From Spongiibacter tropicus DSM 19543 (GTDB lineage: Bacteria > Pseudomonadota > Gammaproteobacteria > Pseudomonadales > Spongiibacteraceae), in NCBI RefSeq assembly GCF_000420325.1, contig NZ_ATUS01000001.1, positions 562,463 to 626,462 of the forward strand: a stretch of 64,000 bases of DNA. Reading direction: 5' to 3'. The position numbers and the translations under genes are program-made. The stretch's first letter is position 1, and each line of letters starts with the position of its first letter. Shown here one piece after another: positions 21,226-30,423 of this stretch. The notes below the pieces were generated by a model. The model ran no database searches. It was not told the origin of the DNA and worked only from the letters and a program-made list of their open reading frames with translations.

Positions 21226-21783
21226 TCAGATTTCCATCAGATCTTTTTCTTTCACCGCCAGAGCCTTGTCCACTTCAGCGATATACTTGTCAGTGATTTT
21301 TTGCACGTCATCCTGGGCACGACGCTCTTCGTCTTCACTGATGTCTTTTTCTTTCAACAGCTCTTTGATATCGGCAAGCACATCGCGACGCGTGTTTCGA
21401 ATAGATACGCGTGCGCTTTCCGCTTCCTGTCGAGCCTGTTTGATATAGCCCTTACGCGTCTCTTCAGTCAGCGCCGGCATCGGAATGCGGATCACCGCCC
21501 CGGCCGTGCTCGGATTCAAGCCCAGATCCGATTTCATGATCGCCTTTTCGACGTCGGGCACAATATTCTTTTCCCACGGGGTCACAGTCAGTGTGCGCGC
21601 ATCTTCAATACCGATGTTTGCCACCTGTGACAGCGGGGTTTCTGAGCCGTAATACGACACGCGAATACCGTCCAGCAAACTTGGGTGAGCACGTCCAGTA
21701 CGAATTTTATTGAAGTTTGATCCCAGCGCCTCAATTGTCTTAGCCATGCGCTCTTGCGCATCCTGCTTCAGTTCATCAATCAC
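21226..21783 (-). CDS. frr: Ribosome recycling factor
   Basis: Frr with EF-G splits the ribosome after termination. A GTG start at 21783, preceded by AGGAGACAG, gives 185 residues, the E. coli length, beginning with the family N-terminus [19 protein letters not shown]. The conserved [14 protein letters not shown] follows. A longer open frame upstream overlaps the end of pyrH and is not needed. Confidence 0.97.
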   Translation of the reverse strand: MIDELKQDAQERMAKTIEALGSNFNKIRTGRAHPSLLDGIRVSYYGSETPLSQVANIGIEDARTLTVTPWEKNIVPDVEKAIMKSDLGLNPSTAGAVIRIPMPALTEETRKGYIKQARQEAESARVSIRNTRRDVLADIKELLKEKDISEDEERRAQDDVQKITDKYIAEVDKALAVKEKDLMEI

Positions 21784-21814
21784 TATTCTGTCTCCTAGTT
21801 TCGCACCAACAGGA

Positions 21815-22546
21815 TCACTCCGCAGACACCAGCGTGCCGTCGCTACCACCCACAACAATGTTCAAGAGGGCGCCCTGCTGTTCCATCGCAAACACCCGCA
21901 ACGGCATATTGTGATCCCTGCACAGGCAAATTGCGGTGAGGTCCATCACTTCCAGCTTTTTATCGAGAACCTCGTCATAGGTCAGGTGCTCGTATTTTTC
22001 TGCGTCGGGGTCAATCATCGGGTCGGCACTGTACACGCCGTCAACCTTCGTGGCTTTCAATACGAGGTCGGCATCGACTTCAATGCCCCGCAGGCAAGCC
22101 GCCGAATCGGTCGTAAAAAACGGATTGCCCGTACCCGCGGCAAAAATCACCACTTCGCCACGACTGAGCGCGCGAATGGCCTTGCGGCGATCGTAGTGGT
22201 CGACCACACCGCTCATCGGAATCGCCGACATCACCGACGACTTGATATTGCTCCGCTCCAAGGCGTCGCGCATCGCCAGCGCATTCATCAGCGTCGCCAG
22301 CATTCCCATATGATCACCGGTCACCCGGTCCAGGCCTGCGCTCTGCAGCGCCGCTCCACGAAACAGATTACCGCCGCCGACAACCAGCCCGACCTGAACA
22401 CCAATACCGACCAGCTGCCCCACTTCAAGGGCCATGCGGTCCAGCACCTTGGGGTCAATACCAAAGCCCAGCTGCCCCATCAGGGCCTCGCCACTGAGCT
22501 TGAGAAGAATTCGTTTGTACTTTTTGTCCCGACTCTGAGTGGACAT
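21815..22546 (-). CDS. pyrH: Uridylate kinase
   Basis: PyrH phosphorylates UMP to UDP in pyrimidine nucleotide synthesis. The 243-residue protein of the amino acid kinase fold has [14 protein letters not shown] at residues 11-24 and GGGNLFRG in the nucleotide pocket. It lies between tsf and frr, the conserved order. A hairpin terminator (22591-22612) stands just upstream, so it may be transcribed by read-through and from its own promoter. Confidence 0.97.
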   Translation of the reverse strand: MSTQSRDKKYKRILLKLSGEALMGQLGFGIDPKVLDRMALEVGQLVGIGVQVGLVVGGGNLFRGAALQSAGLDRVTGDHMGMLATLMNALAMRDALERSNIKSSVMSAIPMSGVVDHYDRRKAIRALSRGEVVIFAAGTGNPFFTTDSAACLRGIEVDADLVLKATKVDGVYSADPMIDPDAEKYEHLTYDEVLDKKLEVMDLTAICLCRDHNMPLRVFAMEQQGALLNIVVGGSDGTLVSAE

Positions 22547-22590
22547 GCCTCACCCCATACACCGCATTAATTGAAGCTTATACACAAAGA

Positions 22591-22612
22591 AAAACGGGGC
22601 CCTGCGGCCCCG
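22591..22612 (-). terminator. Rho-independent terminator between tsf and pyrH
   Basis: Read on the minus strand, a 7-bp GC stem (CGGGGCC / GGCCCCG) with a 4-base loop is followed by five T residues and then CTTT. It stands 11 bases after the tsf stop and so would end rpsB-tsf transcripts. The short T tract suggests partial read-through into pyrH. Confidence 0.85.
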
Positions 22613-22623
22613 CTCGCGACTTA

Positions 22624-23487
22624 TCAGCCTTTGAGCTGCGCAGCCACTTCGGCTGCAAAGTCGACTTCTTCTTTCTCAATCCCCTCGCCCACTTCAAAGC
22701 GGATGAAGGTCTGAATCTCGGCACCGCCGTTTTTCAGCAGTTTGCCAACCGTCAGCTCGGGGTCTTTAACGAAAGGCTGATCAACCAGCGCATTCTCAGA
22801 CAGGAACTTACGGATACGGCCTTCGATCATCTTCTCGATAATCTCGGCGGGCTTGCCACTCTCTTGAGCCTGAGCGGTGAAGATTTCGCGCTCTTTATCC
22901 ACTTCCTCTTGCGGCATATCTTCCTGCTTGGCAACACGGGGGTTAACCGCGGCTACGTGCATAGCTACATCGCGTGCCAGCTCTGCGTCGCCGCCTTTCA
23001 GCGCAACGAGAACCGCAATGCGATTATTGGAGTGGACATAAGTGTCAACAACACCGCTATCAGCAGCCAGTACCGATACGCGGCGAACAGAAATGTTCTC
23101 ACCGATTTTTTGAACCAGCGCTTCGCGAGCTTCTTCCAGCTCACCAGCCATCAGCGCGGCAACATCGTCCTGCTTGTCGGCAAAAGCTTTGTTGGCGACT
23201 TTGTCTACAAACGCCAGGAAGCCGTCGTCGCGGGCAACGAAATCGGTTTCACTGTTCACTTCTACAACCACCGCATAGCTACCGTCTTCAGCGACTTTAG
23301 TTGCGACAACACCGTCTGCTGCAGTACGACCAGCTTTCTTAGCTGCCTTCATACCGCTGGACTTGCGCAGTTCTTCAATTGCCAGCTCAATATCACCATT
23401 GGCTTCGTTGAGCGCTTTCTTACACTCCATCATGCCAAGACCGGTGCGATCGCGGAGTTCTTTTACCATTGCTGCTGAAACAGCCAT
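22624..23487 (-). CDS. tsf: Translation elongation factor Ts
   Basis: EF-Ts recycles EF-Tu by exchanging GDP for GTP. The start [20 protein letters not shown], preceded by AAAGAGGATC, gives 287 residues. The N-terminal UBA-like domain (to about 55) holds the signature [16 protein letters not shown], and TDFVARDD lies in the core. It follows rpsB as usual, with a hairpin terminator in the gap. Confidence 0.97.
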   Translation of the reverse strand: MAVSAAMVKELRDRTGLGMMECKKALNEANGDIELAIEELRKSSGMKAAKKAGRTAADGVVATKVAEDGSYAVVVEVNSETDFVARDDGFLAFVDKVANKAFADKQDDVAALMAGELEEAREALVQKIGENISVRRVSVLAADSGVVDTYVHSNNRIAVLVALKGGDAELARDVAMHVAAVNPRVAKQEDMPQEEVDKEREIFTAQAQESGKPAEIIEKMIEGRIRKFLSENALVDQPFVKDPELTVGKLLKNGGAEIQTFIRFEVGEGIEKEEVDFAAEVAAQLKG

Positions 23488-23551
23488 CCTAAGATCCTCT
23501 TTGTATGGGCTAGTGCAGAGCGGCCTGTACCGCCCCACTCAATGGGTATCC

Positions 23552-23574
23552 AAAAAAAGGGGGCCTTGCCCCCT
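23552..23574 (-). terminator. Rho-independent terminator between rpsB and tsf
   Basis: On the minus strand GGGGGC and GCCCCC form a 6-bp stem with a 3-base loop and are followed by seven T residues. It lies in the 110 bases between rpsB and tsf. A partial terminator at this place is known in E. coli, where it sets the S2 to EF-Ts ratio; the same role is inferred here. Confidence 0.9.
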
Positions 23575-23597
23575 CTCGTAGCGAATGTACAGCCTGC

Positions 23598-24344
23598 TTA
23601 CTCAGCGGCCGCTTCGCCTGCTTCCTGTGCGACTTCAACGAACTCGTCACCAGCGACGGCTGCGTTGGCACTCGCATTAATAATCGTGTCGGCAACCGCA
23701 GTCACATACAGCTTGATAGCGCGAATCGCATCGTCGTTACCGGGGATAACGTAATCAACGCCTTCCGGGTTGCTGTTGGTATCAACGATACCGAATACCG
23801 GAATACCCAGTTTGTTAGCTTCCTGAATAGCAATACGCTCATGATCAACATCGATCACGAACAGCGCGTCAGGCAGGCCAGACATTTCTTTGATACCACC
23901 GATGGAACGCTCAAGCTTTTCCATGTCGCGGTGACGCATCAGTGCTTCTTTCTTGGTCAGCTTGTCGAATGTACCGTCCTGGCTTTGGGTTTCCAGCTCG
24001 CGCAGGCGACGTACTGACTGACGAATGGTTTTGTAGTTGGTCAGCATACCGCCCAACCAACGGTGGCTCACATAAGGCATGCCAGCACGGGCAGCCTGCT
24101 CGGCAACAATTTTACCGGCCGCGCGCTTGGTGCCAACAAACAATACTTTGTTTTTGTTAGCAGCCATTTTTGACAGGGCGTCCAGCGCACTGTTCATAGC
24201 GGGCACAGTGTGCTCGAGGTTAATGATGTGGATCTTGTTGCGGGCACCAAAGATGAACGGTGCCATTTTGGGGTTCCAGTAACGAGTCTGGTGACCGAAG
24301 TGAACGCCGGCTTGCAGCATTTCACGCATAGTGACGTGAGCCAT
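23598..24344 (-). CDS. rpsB: 30S ribosomal protein S2
   Basis: S2 binds the small subunit near S1 late in assembly. The 248-residue protein begins [25 protein letters not shown], the universal S2 signature, and has the conserved [15 protein letters not shown] and [14 protein letters not shown]. The C-terminus is rich in Ala and Glu. It is the first gene of rpsB-tsf and has a long leader and its own promoter upstream. Confidence 0.98.
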   Translation of the reverse strand: MAHVTMREMLQAGVHFGHQTRYWNPKMAPFIFGARNKIHIINLEHTVPAMNSALDALSKMAANKNKVLFVGTKRAAGKIVAEQAARAGMPYVSHRWLGGMLTNYKTIRQSVRRLRELETQSQDGTFDKLTKKEALMRHRDMEKLERSIGGIKEMSGLPDALFVIDVDHERIAIQEANKLGIPVFGIVDTNSNPEGVDYVIPGNDDAIRAIKLYVTAVADTIINASANAAVAGDEFVEVAQEAGEAAAE

Positions 24345-24484
24345 GGTATTTTTCCTTGCTTGTCATCGGGTTAGGAACTTGTACCCATCCCGCAACCCAA
24401 CTACAGCCTCGCTGCAGCACCCGGGATTACGTGTCGATGGATACGCGTCGTTTATGCCCCGCGCAGCGCACTGCGATTTCGGGG
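24345..24484 (-). ncRNA. rpsB 5' leader RNA (putative S2 autoregulatory region)
   Basis: About 140 bases lie between the predicted transcription start and the rpsB ATG. The segment can form several stems, including GCTGCAGC with its flanks, and holds a G-rich run (GGGTTGCGGGATGGG) about 40 bases before the start. A conserved rpsB leader through which S2 represses itself is known in Gammaproteobacteria. I infer that this is one; the fold was not computed. Confidence 0.5.
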
Positions 24485-24490
24485 CGCGTA

Positions 24491-24519
24491 TTTATACCAC
24501 AGCCCCCACCCCGCATAAA
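24491..24519 (-). promoter_or_regulatory. rpsB promoter with GC-rich discriminator
   Basis: The minus strand carries -10 TATAAA (24491-24496) and a weaker -35 TTTATG (24514-24519) at 17-base spacing. The bases right after the -10 are TACGCGCCCCG, a GC-rich discriminator typical of ribosomal protein and rRNA promoters under stringent control. Control by ppGpp is inferred from that pattern. Confidence 0.6.
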
Positions 24520-24633
24520 GCCCAAATAGAGAGAAAACAGCATTCTGCGCCACCGCAGTCATCGCCTCATCGACGGCGATAGTCTACAATGTGTCGCTTT
24601 CAGTATTTTGACAGCCCGGACCCGCCGTTACCC

Positions 24634-25425
24634 ATGAATGTAAGCATTAAAACGCCCGAAGAAATCGCCGCTATGCGCGTGGCAGGAAGACTCGCCTCCG
24701 ACGTACTGGAAATGATTAGCGAACACGTCCGCCCCGGCGTGAGCACTGCCGAGCTGGACAAAATCTGCCACGACTATATTGTCAATGTGCAACACGCCAT
24801 ACCCGCCCCTCTCAATTATCACGGTTTCCCCAAGTCCATCTGCACATCGGTCAACGAGGTGATTTGCCACGGCATTCCTTCAGACAGCAAAATCCTGAAG
24901 AACGGCGATCTGTTGAACATCGATGTCACCGTCATCAAGGATGGCTGGCACGGCGATACCAACCGCATGTATTACGTGGGTGACGTTCCCGAGCACGCCA
25001 AGCGCCTGTGCGTAGTGACACAGGAATGTCTCTACAAAGCCATTGATATGGTAAAACCTGGCACCAAACTCAGTGAAATTGGCACAGTGATCGCGAAACA
25101 CGCCCGCAACAATCACTACAGCGTCGTTGAAGAGTACTGCGGCCACGGCATTGGCCGAGGCTTCCATGAAGACCCGCAGGTACTTCATTACGGCGAGGGC
25201 TACCACCGCGGCAACGATCTGGTATTAAAGGAAGGCATGACCTTCACCATTGAACCCATGATCAACGCGGGAAAAAAGCAGACCAAACTCAACAAGAAAG
25301 ATGGCTGGACCGTAACCACGCGTGACCGCCGCCTGTCGGCACAGTGGGAACACACGCTGGCCGTCACCGCTGATGGCGTGGAGGTACTGACCGCCCGTCC
25401 CGACGAGCCGTTCTACAAGGGTTAA
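24634..25425 (+). CDS. map: Type I methionine aminopeptidase
   Basis: Map removes the initiator methionine from new proteins. The start MNVSIKTPEEIAAMRVAGRL gives 263 residues, against 264 in E. coli. Metal ligands lie in NIDVTVIKDGWHGDTNRMY, EEYCGHGIGRGFHEDP and MTFTIEPMI. The gene is divergent from rpsB. A TACAAT -10-like element is at 24585-24590, but its -35 is poor and there is no strong ribosome site, so initiation signals are uncertain. Confidence 0.97.
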   Translation: MNVSIKTPEEIAAMRVAGRLASDVLEMISEHVRPGVSTAELDKICHDYIVNVQHAIPAPLNYHGFPKSICTSVNEVICHGIPSDSKILKNGDLLNIDVTVIKDGWHGDTNRMYYVGDVPEHAKRLCVVTQECLYKAIDMVKPGTKLSEIGTVIAKHARNNHYSVVEEYCGHGIGRGFHEDPQVLHYGEGYHRGNDLVLKEGMTFTIEPMINAGKKQTKLNKKDGWTVTTRDRRLSAQWEHTLAVTADGVEVLTARPDEPFYKG

Positions 25426-25431
25426 TCCCAT

Positions 25432-28098
25432 ATGAGCAGTAGCCTGCTAAACACCGAGGCGCTGCGCGAAGCCGCAGCACAATCCAATACGATGATTTCC
25501 CTCTGCAAGCGCTATCTCGGCGAATTGCAGGATGAATTAAGAGCCCGCTTCTACGCGGACGAACCCATTCAGACACTGGTCCGGATGCGCTCCGAAAAGC
25601 TGGATATTCTGCTGCGATTCCTCTGGAGCCGCTATGACTGGGGCGATGACATTGCCCTGATTGCTGTCGGTGGCTACGGGCGCGGCGAACTGCACCCCCA
25701 CTCCGATATCGACCTGCTGATTCTCACCGATGACAAGGCCGCTGATTACCGCGAGAACATCGAGAGCCTGATCACTCTGCTGTGGGATATTAACCTGGAG
25801 ATCGGTCACAGTGTGCGGGGCGTGAGCGAGTGTCGCCAGGCCGCCATCGACGACATTACCATCGTCACCAATCTGATGGAGTCCCGCCCACTGAGTGGCA
25901 ACGCCGAACTTCACGAACAGCTGATGGCGCTGGTTGGGCCGGATCAAATCTGGCCGAGTGCCGAATTCTTCCGGGCGAAATGGGACGAGCAAATCCTTCG
26001 CCACCGTAAGTATGCCAACACCGAATACAATCTTGAGCCGAATATCAAAAGCTCTCCCGGCGGGCTGCGCGATATTCAAATGATTGGCTGGGTCATTAAG
26101 CGCCACTTCGGCGCGCAATCCATCGATGAACTTCGCGATCGCCTGTTCCTGAGCCAGGAAGAGCTGGACACCCTGAAAGATGGCCAGAATTACCTGTGGC
26201 GTCTGCGTTTCGCCCTGCACCTGATCACCGGTCGTGAAGAGGACCGGATGTTGTTTGATCACCAACGCACCCTCGCCGCGCAATTCGGCTACGAAGACGA
26301 CGACAACAAACTGGCCGTCGAGCGCTTTATGCAGCAGTACTACCGCTGGGCCCAGCATTTGGGCGAGCTGAACGACGTACTGATGCAGCACTTCGACGAA
26401 ACCATTCTACGGGCCTGCGAGGCGGAGACGGTGCTGGAAATCAATCCGCGCTTCCGCATCCGTAACGGCCACATTGAAGTAACCAACGACAAGGTCTTTG
26501 AAAAAACCCCGTCGGCACTGATGGAAATTTTTGTGCTGATGGCCCATCACGACGCGATAGATGGTGTGCGCGCCAGTACGATTCGCCTGATTCGTAAATC
26601 CCGCCACCTGATTGACGAGCAGTTTCGCGCCGACCCGCGCAATAAACGTTTCTTTCTGGAATTATTGCGTGCCCCTCAGCGGGTCGCACTGAACCTGCGT
26701 CGCATGAAGCGCTTCGGCGTATTGGGCAAGTTCATCCCGGCCTTCGGCAAAATCGTCGGCCAGATGCAGCACGACCTGTTTCATATCTATTCGGTCGATG
26801 CCCACACCTTGGAACTCATCAAGAACATCAGCCGCTTCCGCTATCCGGACATGGTCAAGCGCTACCCGATGGCCTGCCGTATCATGCAGCGGCTACCCAA
26901 GCCGGAACTGCTGTTTCTGGCCGGACTGTTTCACGACATTGCCAAAGGCCGCGGCGGAGACCACTCCACCCTCGGCGCAGTTGACGCTCGGGAGTTCTGT
27001 GAATACCTGGGTTTGAATCGACGCGACACCAATCTTGTATCGTGGCTGGTCGAAAAACACCTTGAGATGTCGTCCGTCTCCCAGCGCAAAGACATTCAGG
27101 ATCCCGATGTCATCCGCGACTTCGCTCTGATGGTGGGTGACCAGCAACACCTCGACTATCTCTTCTGCCTGACTATCGCCGACATCAACGCCACCAATCC
27201 GAATCTCTGGACCTCCTGGCGTGCCTCACTGATGCGCCAACTGTATGCCGAAACCCGCCGCGCCCTGCGCCGCGGGCTTGAAAACCCCATCGACAAGCAG
27301 GAATGGATTACCGAGACCCAGAACGAAGTGCTGGAAAAGCTTGAGGACTATGGCTTCACCGAAGCCGAAGTGCGCGAGCTGTGGGGAAACACCGGCGAAG
27401 ACTATTTCATCCGCGAGCAGGTGGACGATATCGTCTGGCACTGCCGGGCCATTGCCCAACGCACCTCTCCCCAGGCCTCGTTGGTTCTCGTTAAAAAAGG
27501 CGGACTACTCGACCACGAAGGCGCCACCCAGATCTTTGTGCACACGCCATCCAAGAAAGGCATCTTCGCCGTACTGGCCGGCGCCCTGGAGCAGCTCGAC
27601 CTGAGCATTCAGGATGCCCGTATATATAACTCTGGTACCGGCTATACACTGGATACCTTCTACGTGCTCGGAGCAAACGGCGAACCCATCGGCGACAATC
27701 CCGTGCGAATACAGGAAATTACCGACTACCTCGTTCAGCAGCTCAGTCAGCCAGAGGGGTCACCGGAGGAAGTGCACCGCCGCATGCCCCGTCAAATGCG
27801 CCTGTTTTCCACACCCACGCGCACGAGCATGGCGACCGACCTCAACAAGGGGCATACGGTACTGGAGGTCATCACCCCCGACCGACCTGGACTCCTCGCA
27901 CGACTCGGTACAATTTTCAACGACTACAATATCCGTCTGCAGAACGCCAAAATCGCCACCCTTGGCGAGCGGGTTGAGGACGTCTTCTTTATCACCGATG
28001 AAGAAGACCGCCCCATTAACGACCCCGATCTCTGCACCCAGATCCAGAAAGCCATCTGTCGCGAGCTGGATGAGAAAGCGAGCAAGCAAGCCCTATGA
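25432..28098 (+). CDS. glnD: Bifunctional uridylyltransferase/uridylyl-removing enzyme GlnD
   Basis: GlnD senses glutamine and adds or removes UMP on PII proteins, setting nitrogen control. The 888-residue protein has a nucleotidyltransferase domain (GGYGRGELHPHSDIDLLIL at 80-98), a central HD hydrolase domain (LFHDIAKGRGGDHS near 500) and two C-terminal ACT domains. The second ACT begins around VLEVITPDRPGLLARLG. It follows map by 6 bases and overlaps dapC by four (ATGA). Confidence 0.97.
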   Translation: MSSSLLNTEALREAAAQSNTMISLCKRYLGELQDELRARFYADEPIQTLVRMRSEKLDILLRFLWSRYDWGDDIALIAVGGYGRGELHPHSDIDLLILTDDKAADYRENIESLITLLWDINLEIGHSVRGVSECRQAAIDDITIVTNLMESRPLSGNAELHEQLMALVGPDQIWPSAEFFRAKWDEQILRHRKYANTEYNLEPNIKSSPGGLRDIQMIGWVIKRHFGAQSIDELRDRLFLSQEELDTLKDGQNYLWRLRFALHLITGREEDRMLFDHQRTLAAQFGYEDDDNKLAVERFMQQYYRWAQHLGELNDVLMQHFDETILRACEAETVLEINPRFRIRNGHIEVTNDKVFEKTPSALMEIFVLMAHHDAIDGVRASTIRLIRKSRHLIDEQFRADPRNKRFFLELLRAPQRVALNLRRMKRFGVLGKFIPAFGKIVGQMQHDLFHIYSVDAHTLELIKNISRFRYPDMVKRYPMACRIMQRLPKPELLFLAGLFHDIAKGRGGDHSTLGAVDAREFCEYLGLNRRDTNLVSWLVEKHLEMSSVSQRKDIQDPDVIRDFALMVGDQQHLDYLFCLTIADINATNPNLWTSWRASLMRQLYAETRRALRRGLENPIDKQEWITETQNEVLEKLEDYGFTEAEVRELWGNTGEDYFIREQVDDIVWHCRAIAQRTSPQASLVLVKKGGLLDHEGATQIFVHTPSKKGIFAVLAGALEQLDLSIQDARIYNSGTGYTLDTFYVLGANGEPIGDNPVRIQEITDYLVQQLSQPEGSPEEVHRRMPRQMRLFSTPTRTSMATDLNKGHTVLEVITPDRPGLLARLGTIFNDYNIRLQNAKIATLGERVEDVFFITDEEDRPINDPDLCTQIQKAICRELDEKASKQAL

Positions 28099-29285
28099 AC
28101 CCCCGTCTCCAGGCTCTTCAGGCCTACCCTTTTGAAAAGCTGCGCGCCCTGCTGGGCAGCAGCCGCAGCGAGCAGGCGCACATCCCGCTTTCTATCGGCG
28201 AACCTCGCCATCCCGCCCCGCAATTTGTGGCACAGACATTGGCCGCCGAACTGGGCCGTCTCAGCAATTACCCCAGCACCAAGGGGATTCCCGAACTGCG
28301 TGAGGCGATTCGCGAATGGGCCTGCCGCCGTTTTCAGCTTGCCGGGCTGGACGCCGAACATCAGGTGCTCCCGGTAAACGGCACCCGAGAGGCCCTGTTC
28401 GCCTTTGCTCAGGCAGTGATTGACCCCAACAGCGACGCCCTGGTTTGCAGCCCCAACCCCTTCTATCAGATCTACGAAGGGGCGGCACTGCTGGCTGGAG
28501 CACAACCCTATTTTCTACCCTGCCTTGCCGATAAGGGATTTATTCCCGACTACGACGCGGTTGCGCCTGAGATCTGGCAACGTTGCCAGCTGCTCTATTT
28601 GTGCACCCCCGGCAATCCCAGCGGCGCGGTCACCGATATCGCAACACTGCAGAAATTGATTCGACTGGCCGACCAATACGACTTCGTTATTGCCAGTGAC
28701 GAATGCTATTCCGAACTCTATTTTGACGAAGACGCGCCGCCACCCGGCCTGCTTCAGGCCTGCGCAGAGATGGGACGCAACGACTATCACCGCTGCGTGG
28801 TGTTCCATAGCCTGTCCAAGCGCTCCAATTTGCCGGGGCTGCGCTCTGGCTTTGTCGCGGGCGATGCCACGGTACTGGCGAGCTTCCTGCTGTACCGCAC
28901 CTATCACGGCTGCGCCATGCCCGTTCAGCACCAGCTCGCCAGCGTCGCCGCCTGGCAAGATGAAGACCACGTGAAGGAAAACCGCGATCGTTACCGGGAA
29001 AAATTTACCGCGGTTCTCGAGGAGCTGGACGGTTGTCTGGACGTCGCCCAGCCCGATGCCTCGTTTTATCTGTGGGCCAAAACCCCAATTGCCGATACCG
29101 ACTTTGCACAGCAGTTGTTTGAGCAACAGCATGTCACGGTACTGCCCGGCTCTTACCTCTCTAGAGAAGTCGATGGCCTCAACCCCGGTCGCGGCTATGT
29201 GCGTATGGCGTTGGTCGCCGAGCTGGACAACTGTGTAGATGCCGCCCGCCGAATTCGCCGCTTTGTCGAGGGGCTGCCCCGCTAA
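28095..29285 (+). CDS. dapC: Succinyldiaminopimelate aminotransferase DapC
   Basis: DapC transfers an amino group to N-succinyl-2-amino-6-ketopimelate in lysine and diaminopimelate synthesis. The 396-residue class I aminotransferase has IGEPRHPAP near the N-terminus, the substrate-side segment YPSTKGIPELREAI, and the PLP lysine in HSLSKRSNLPGLRSGF. Linkage to glnD and dapD matches the Pseudomonas order and supports DapC over other class I aminotransferases. Confidence 0.93.
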   Translation: MNPRLQALQAYPFEKLRALLGSSRSEQAHIPLSIGEPRHPAPQFVAQTLAAELGRLSNYPSTKGIPELREAIREWACRRFQLAGLDAEHQVLPVNGTREALFAFAQAVIDPNSDALVCSPNPFYQIYEGAALLAGAQPYFLPCLADKGFIPDYDAVAPEIWQRCQLLYLCTPGNPSGAVTDIATLQKLIRLADQYDFVIASDECYSELYFDEDAPPPGLLQACAEMGRNDYHRCVVFHSLSKRSNLPGLRSGFVAGDATVLASFLLYRTYHGCAMPVQHQLASVAAWQDEDHVKENRDRYREKFTAVLEELDGCLDVAQPDASFYLWAKTPIADTDFAQQLFEQQHVTVLPGSYLSREVDGLNPGRGYVRMALVAELDNCVDAARRIRRFVEGLPR

Positions 29286-29971
29286 TGTGTGAAGCCAGCA
29301 AAACAGCGCCCCGCAACCTGCTTAAGGCCGAGCGCGTCGCCTATATTCTGCAACGCCTCGACGAGCTCTACCCCGAGCAGCCCATCCCGCTGGATCACCG
29401 CGATGCCTACACGCTGCTGGTCGCCGTATTGCTGTCGGCACAGTGCACCGATGAGCGCGTCAACCAAGTGACCCCTGCACTGTTTGCGCTGGCCGACAAT
29501 CCCTTTGATATGGCTAAGCAAAGCGTTGAAGCCATTCGCGAGATTATTCGTCCCTGCGGCCTCTCCCCGCAAAAATCCAAAGCGATTAAACGGCTCTCGG
29601 AAATACTGGTAGAACAATACAACGGCGAAGTTCCACAGGACATGGATGCACTGGAAGAACTTCCCGGTGTCGGCCACAAAACGGCCAGCGTGGTAATGTC
29701 TCAGGCTTTTGGGGTCCCCGCTTTCCCCGTCGATACGCATATCCATCGTCTCGCTCAGCGCTGGGGGCTGAGCAGCGGTAAAAGCGTCGCGCAGACCGAG
29801 AAAGACCTGAAAAGATTATTTCCCAAAGACCGCTGGAATGCCCTGCACCTGCAGATCATCTATTACGGCCGGGAATACTGCAGCGCCCGCGGTTGCGATG
29901 GCACGGTCTGCGAAATCTGCCGACACTGCTTCCCTGCCCGCAGACATCCCAAGAAAACCCGCAAAGCCTGA
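29285..29971 (+). CDS. nth: Endonuclease III
   Basis: Nth is a DNA glycosylase and AP lyase that removes oxidised pyrimidines. The 228-residue protein has the helix-hairpin-helix with catalytic lysine (LPGVGHKTASVVMS) and the catalytic aspartate in PVDTHIHRLAQRWGL. The C-terminal [4Fe-4S] region reads YCSARGCDGTVCEICRHC. It has five cysteines with spacings of 4, 4, 2 and 2 residues, not the C-x6-C-x2-C-x5-C of E. coli. The start overlaps the dapC stop by one base (TAATG). Its insertion between dapC and the ArsC-like gene may be lineage specific. Confidence 0.93.
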   Translation: MCEASKTAPRNLLKAERVAYILQRLDELYPEQPIPLDHRDAYTLLVAVLLSAQCTDERVNQVTPALFALADNPFDMAKQSVEAIREIIRPCGLSPQKSKAIKRLSEILVEQYNGEVPQDMDALEELPGVGHKTASVVMSQAFGVPAFPVDTHIHRLAQRWGLSSGKSVAQTEKDLKRLFPKDRWNALHLQIIYYGREYCSARGCDGTVCEICRHCFPARRHPKKTRKA

Positions 29972-30044
29972 TGGCCTGTCGCCGTGAACCGTCGGCGGCT
30001 TTTTGCTATGATGTCGCGCCGTTTGAAACGCAGAAAACATAGCC

Positions 30045-30404
30045 ATGAGCATCACGCTATACGGAATCAAGAACTGCGACACTGTGCGCGCCGCCCGGCG
30101 CTGGCTGGAGCAGCATCAAATCGAGCACCGCTTTCAGGATGTCCGCGACGAATCCCTGAGCACTGAGCAGTTGCAACAGTGGCTCGCCGAACTGGGCAGC
30201 GACAAACTGGTAAACAAACGCAGTACCACCTGGAAACAACTGAGCGACAGCCAACGCCAAGCACTGAGCGATGACACGGCGGTCGCCCTGCTGCTGGAGC
30301 ACCCCACTCTGATGAAACGCCCGCTGCTGGACACCGGCAACGAGCGAGTACTGGGCTTTAAAGCCGACCAGTACCAAAACCTTTTTACCCATCACACGCT
30401 TTAA
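30045..30404 (+). CDS. ArsC/Spx-like reductase family protein (YffB type)
   Basis: The 119-residue protein starts MSITLYGIKNCDTVRAARRWL and has the thioredoxin-like fold of the ArsC/Spx/YffB family with a single active-site-type cysteine at residue 11. The segment DKLVNKRSTTWKQL matches the YffB subgroup. True arsenate reductase function is unlikely because no ars genes are near. YffB-like genes are commonly next to dapD or dapE, as here, 19 bases before dapD. Its role is unknown; glutathione-dependent thiol reduction has been proposed for the family. Confidence 0.88.
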   Translation: MSITLYGIKNCDTVRAARRWLEQHQIEHRFQDVRDESLSTEQLQQWLAELGSDKLVNKRSTTWKQLSDSQRQALSDDTAVALLLEHPTLMKRPLLDTGNERVLGFKADQYQNLFTHHTL

Positions 30405-30423
30405 GCCTGCAAGAGAGAATCTA

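Noticed and set aside
20348-21448. Plus-strand open frame of 366 codons
   Set aside because: It spans the antisense of cdsA, uppS and frr, crosses several gene boundaries, and has no ribosome site or motif.
25537-26391. Minus-strand open frame of 284 codons
   Set aside because: It is antisense to the nucleotidyltransferase domain of glnD, which is intact.
30045-30404. Arsenate reductase as the name of the ArsC-like gene
   Set aside because: There are no ars neighbours and the protein fits the YffB subgroup linked to dap genes.
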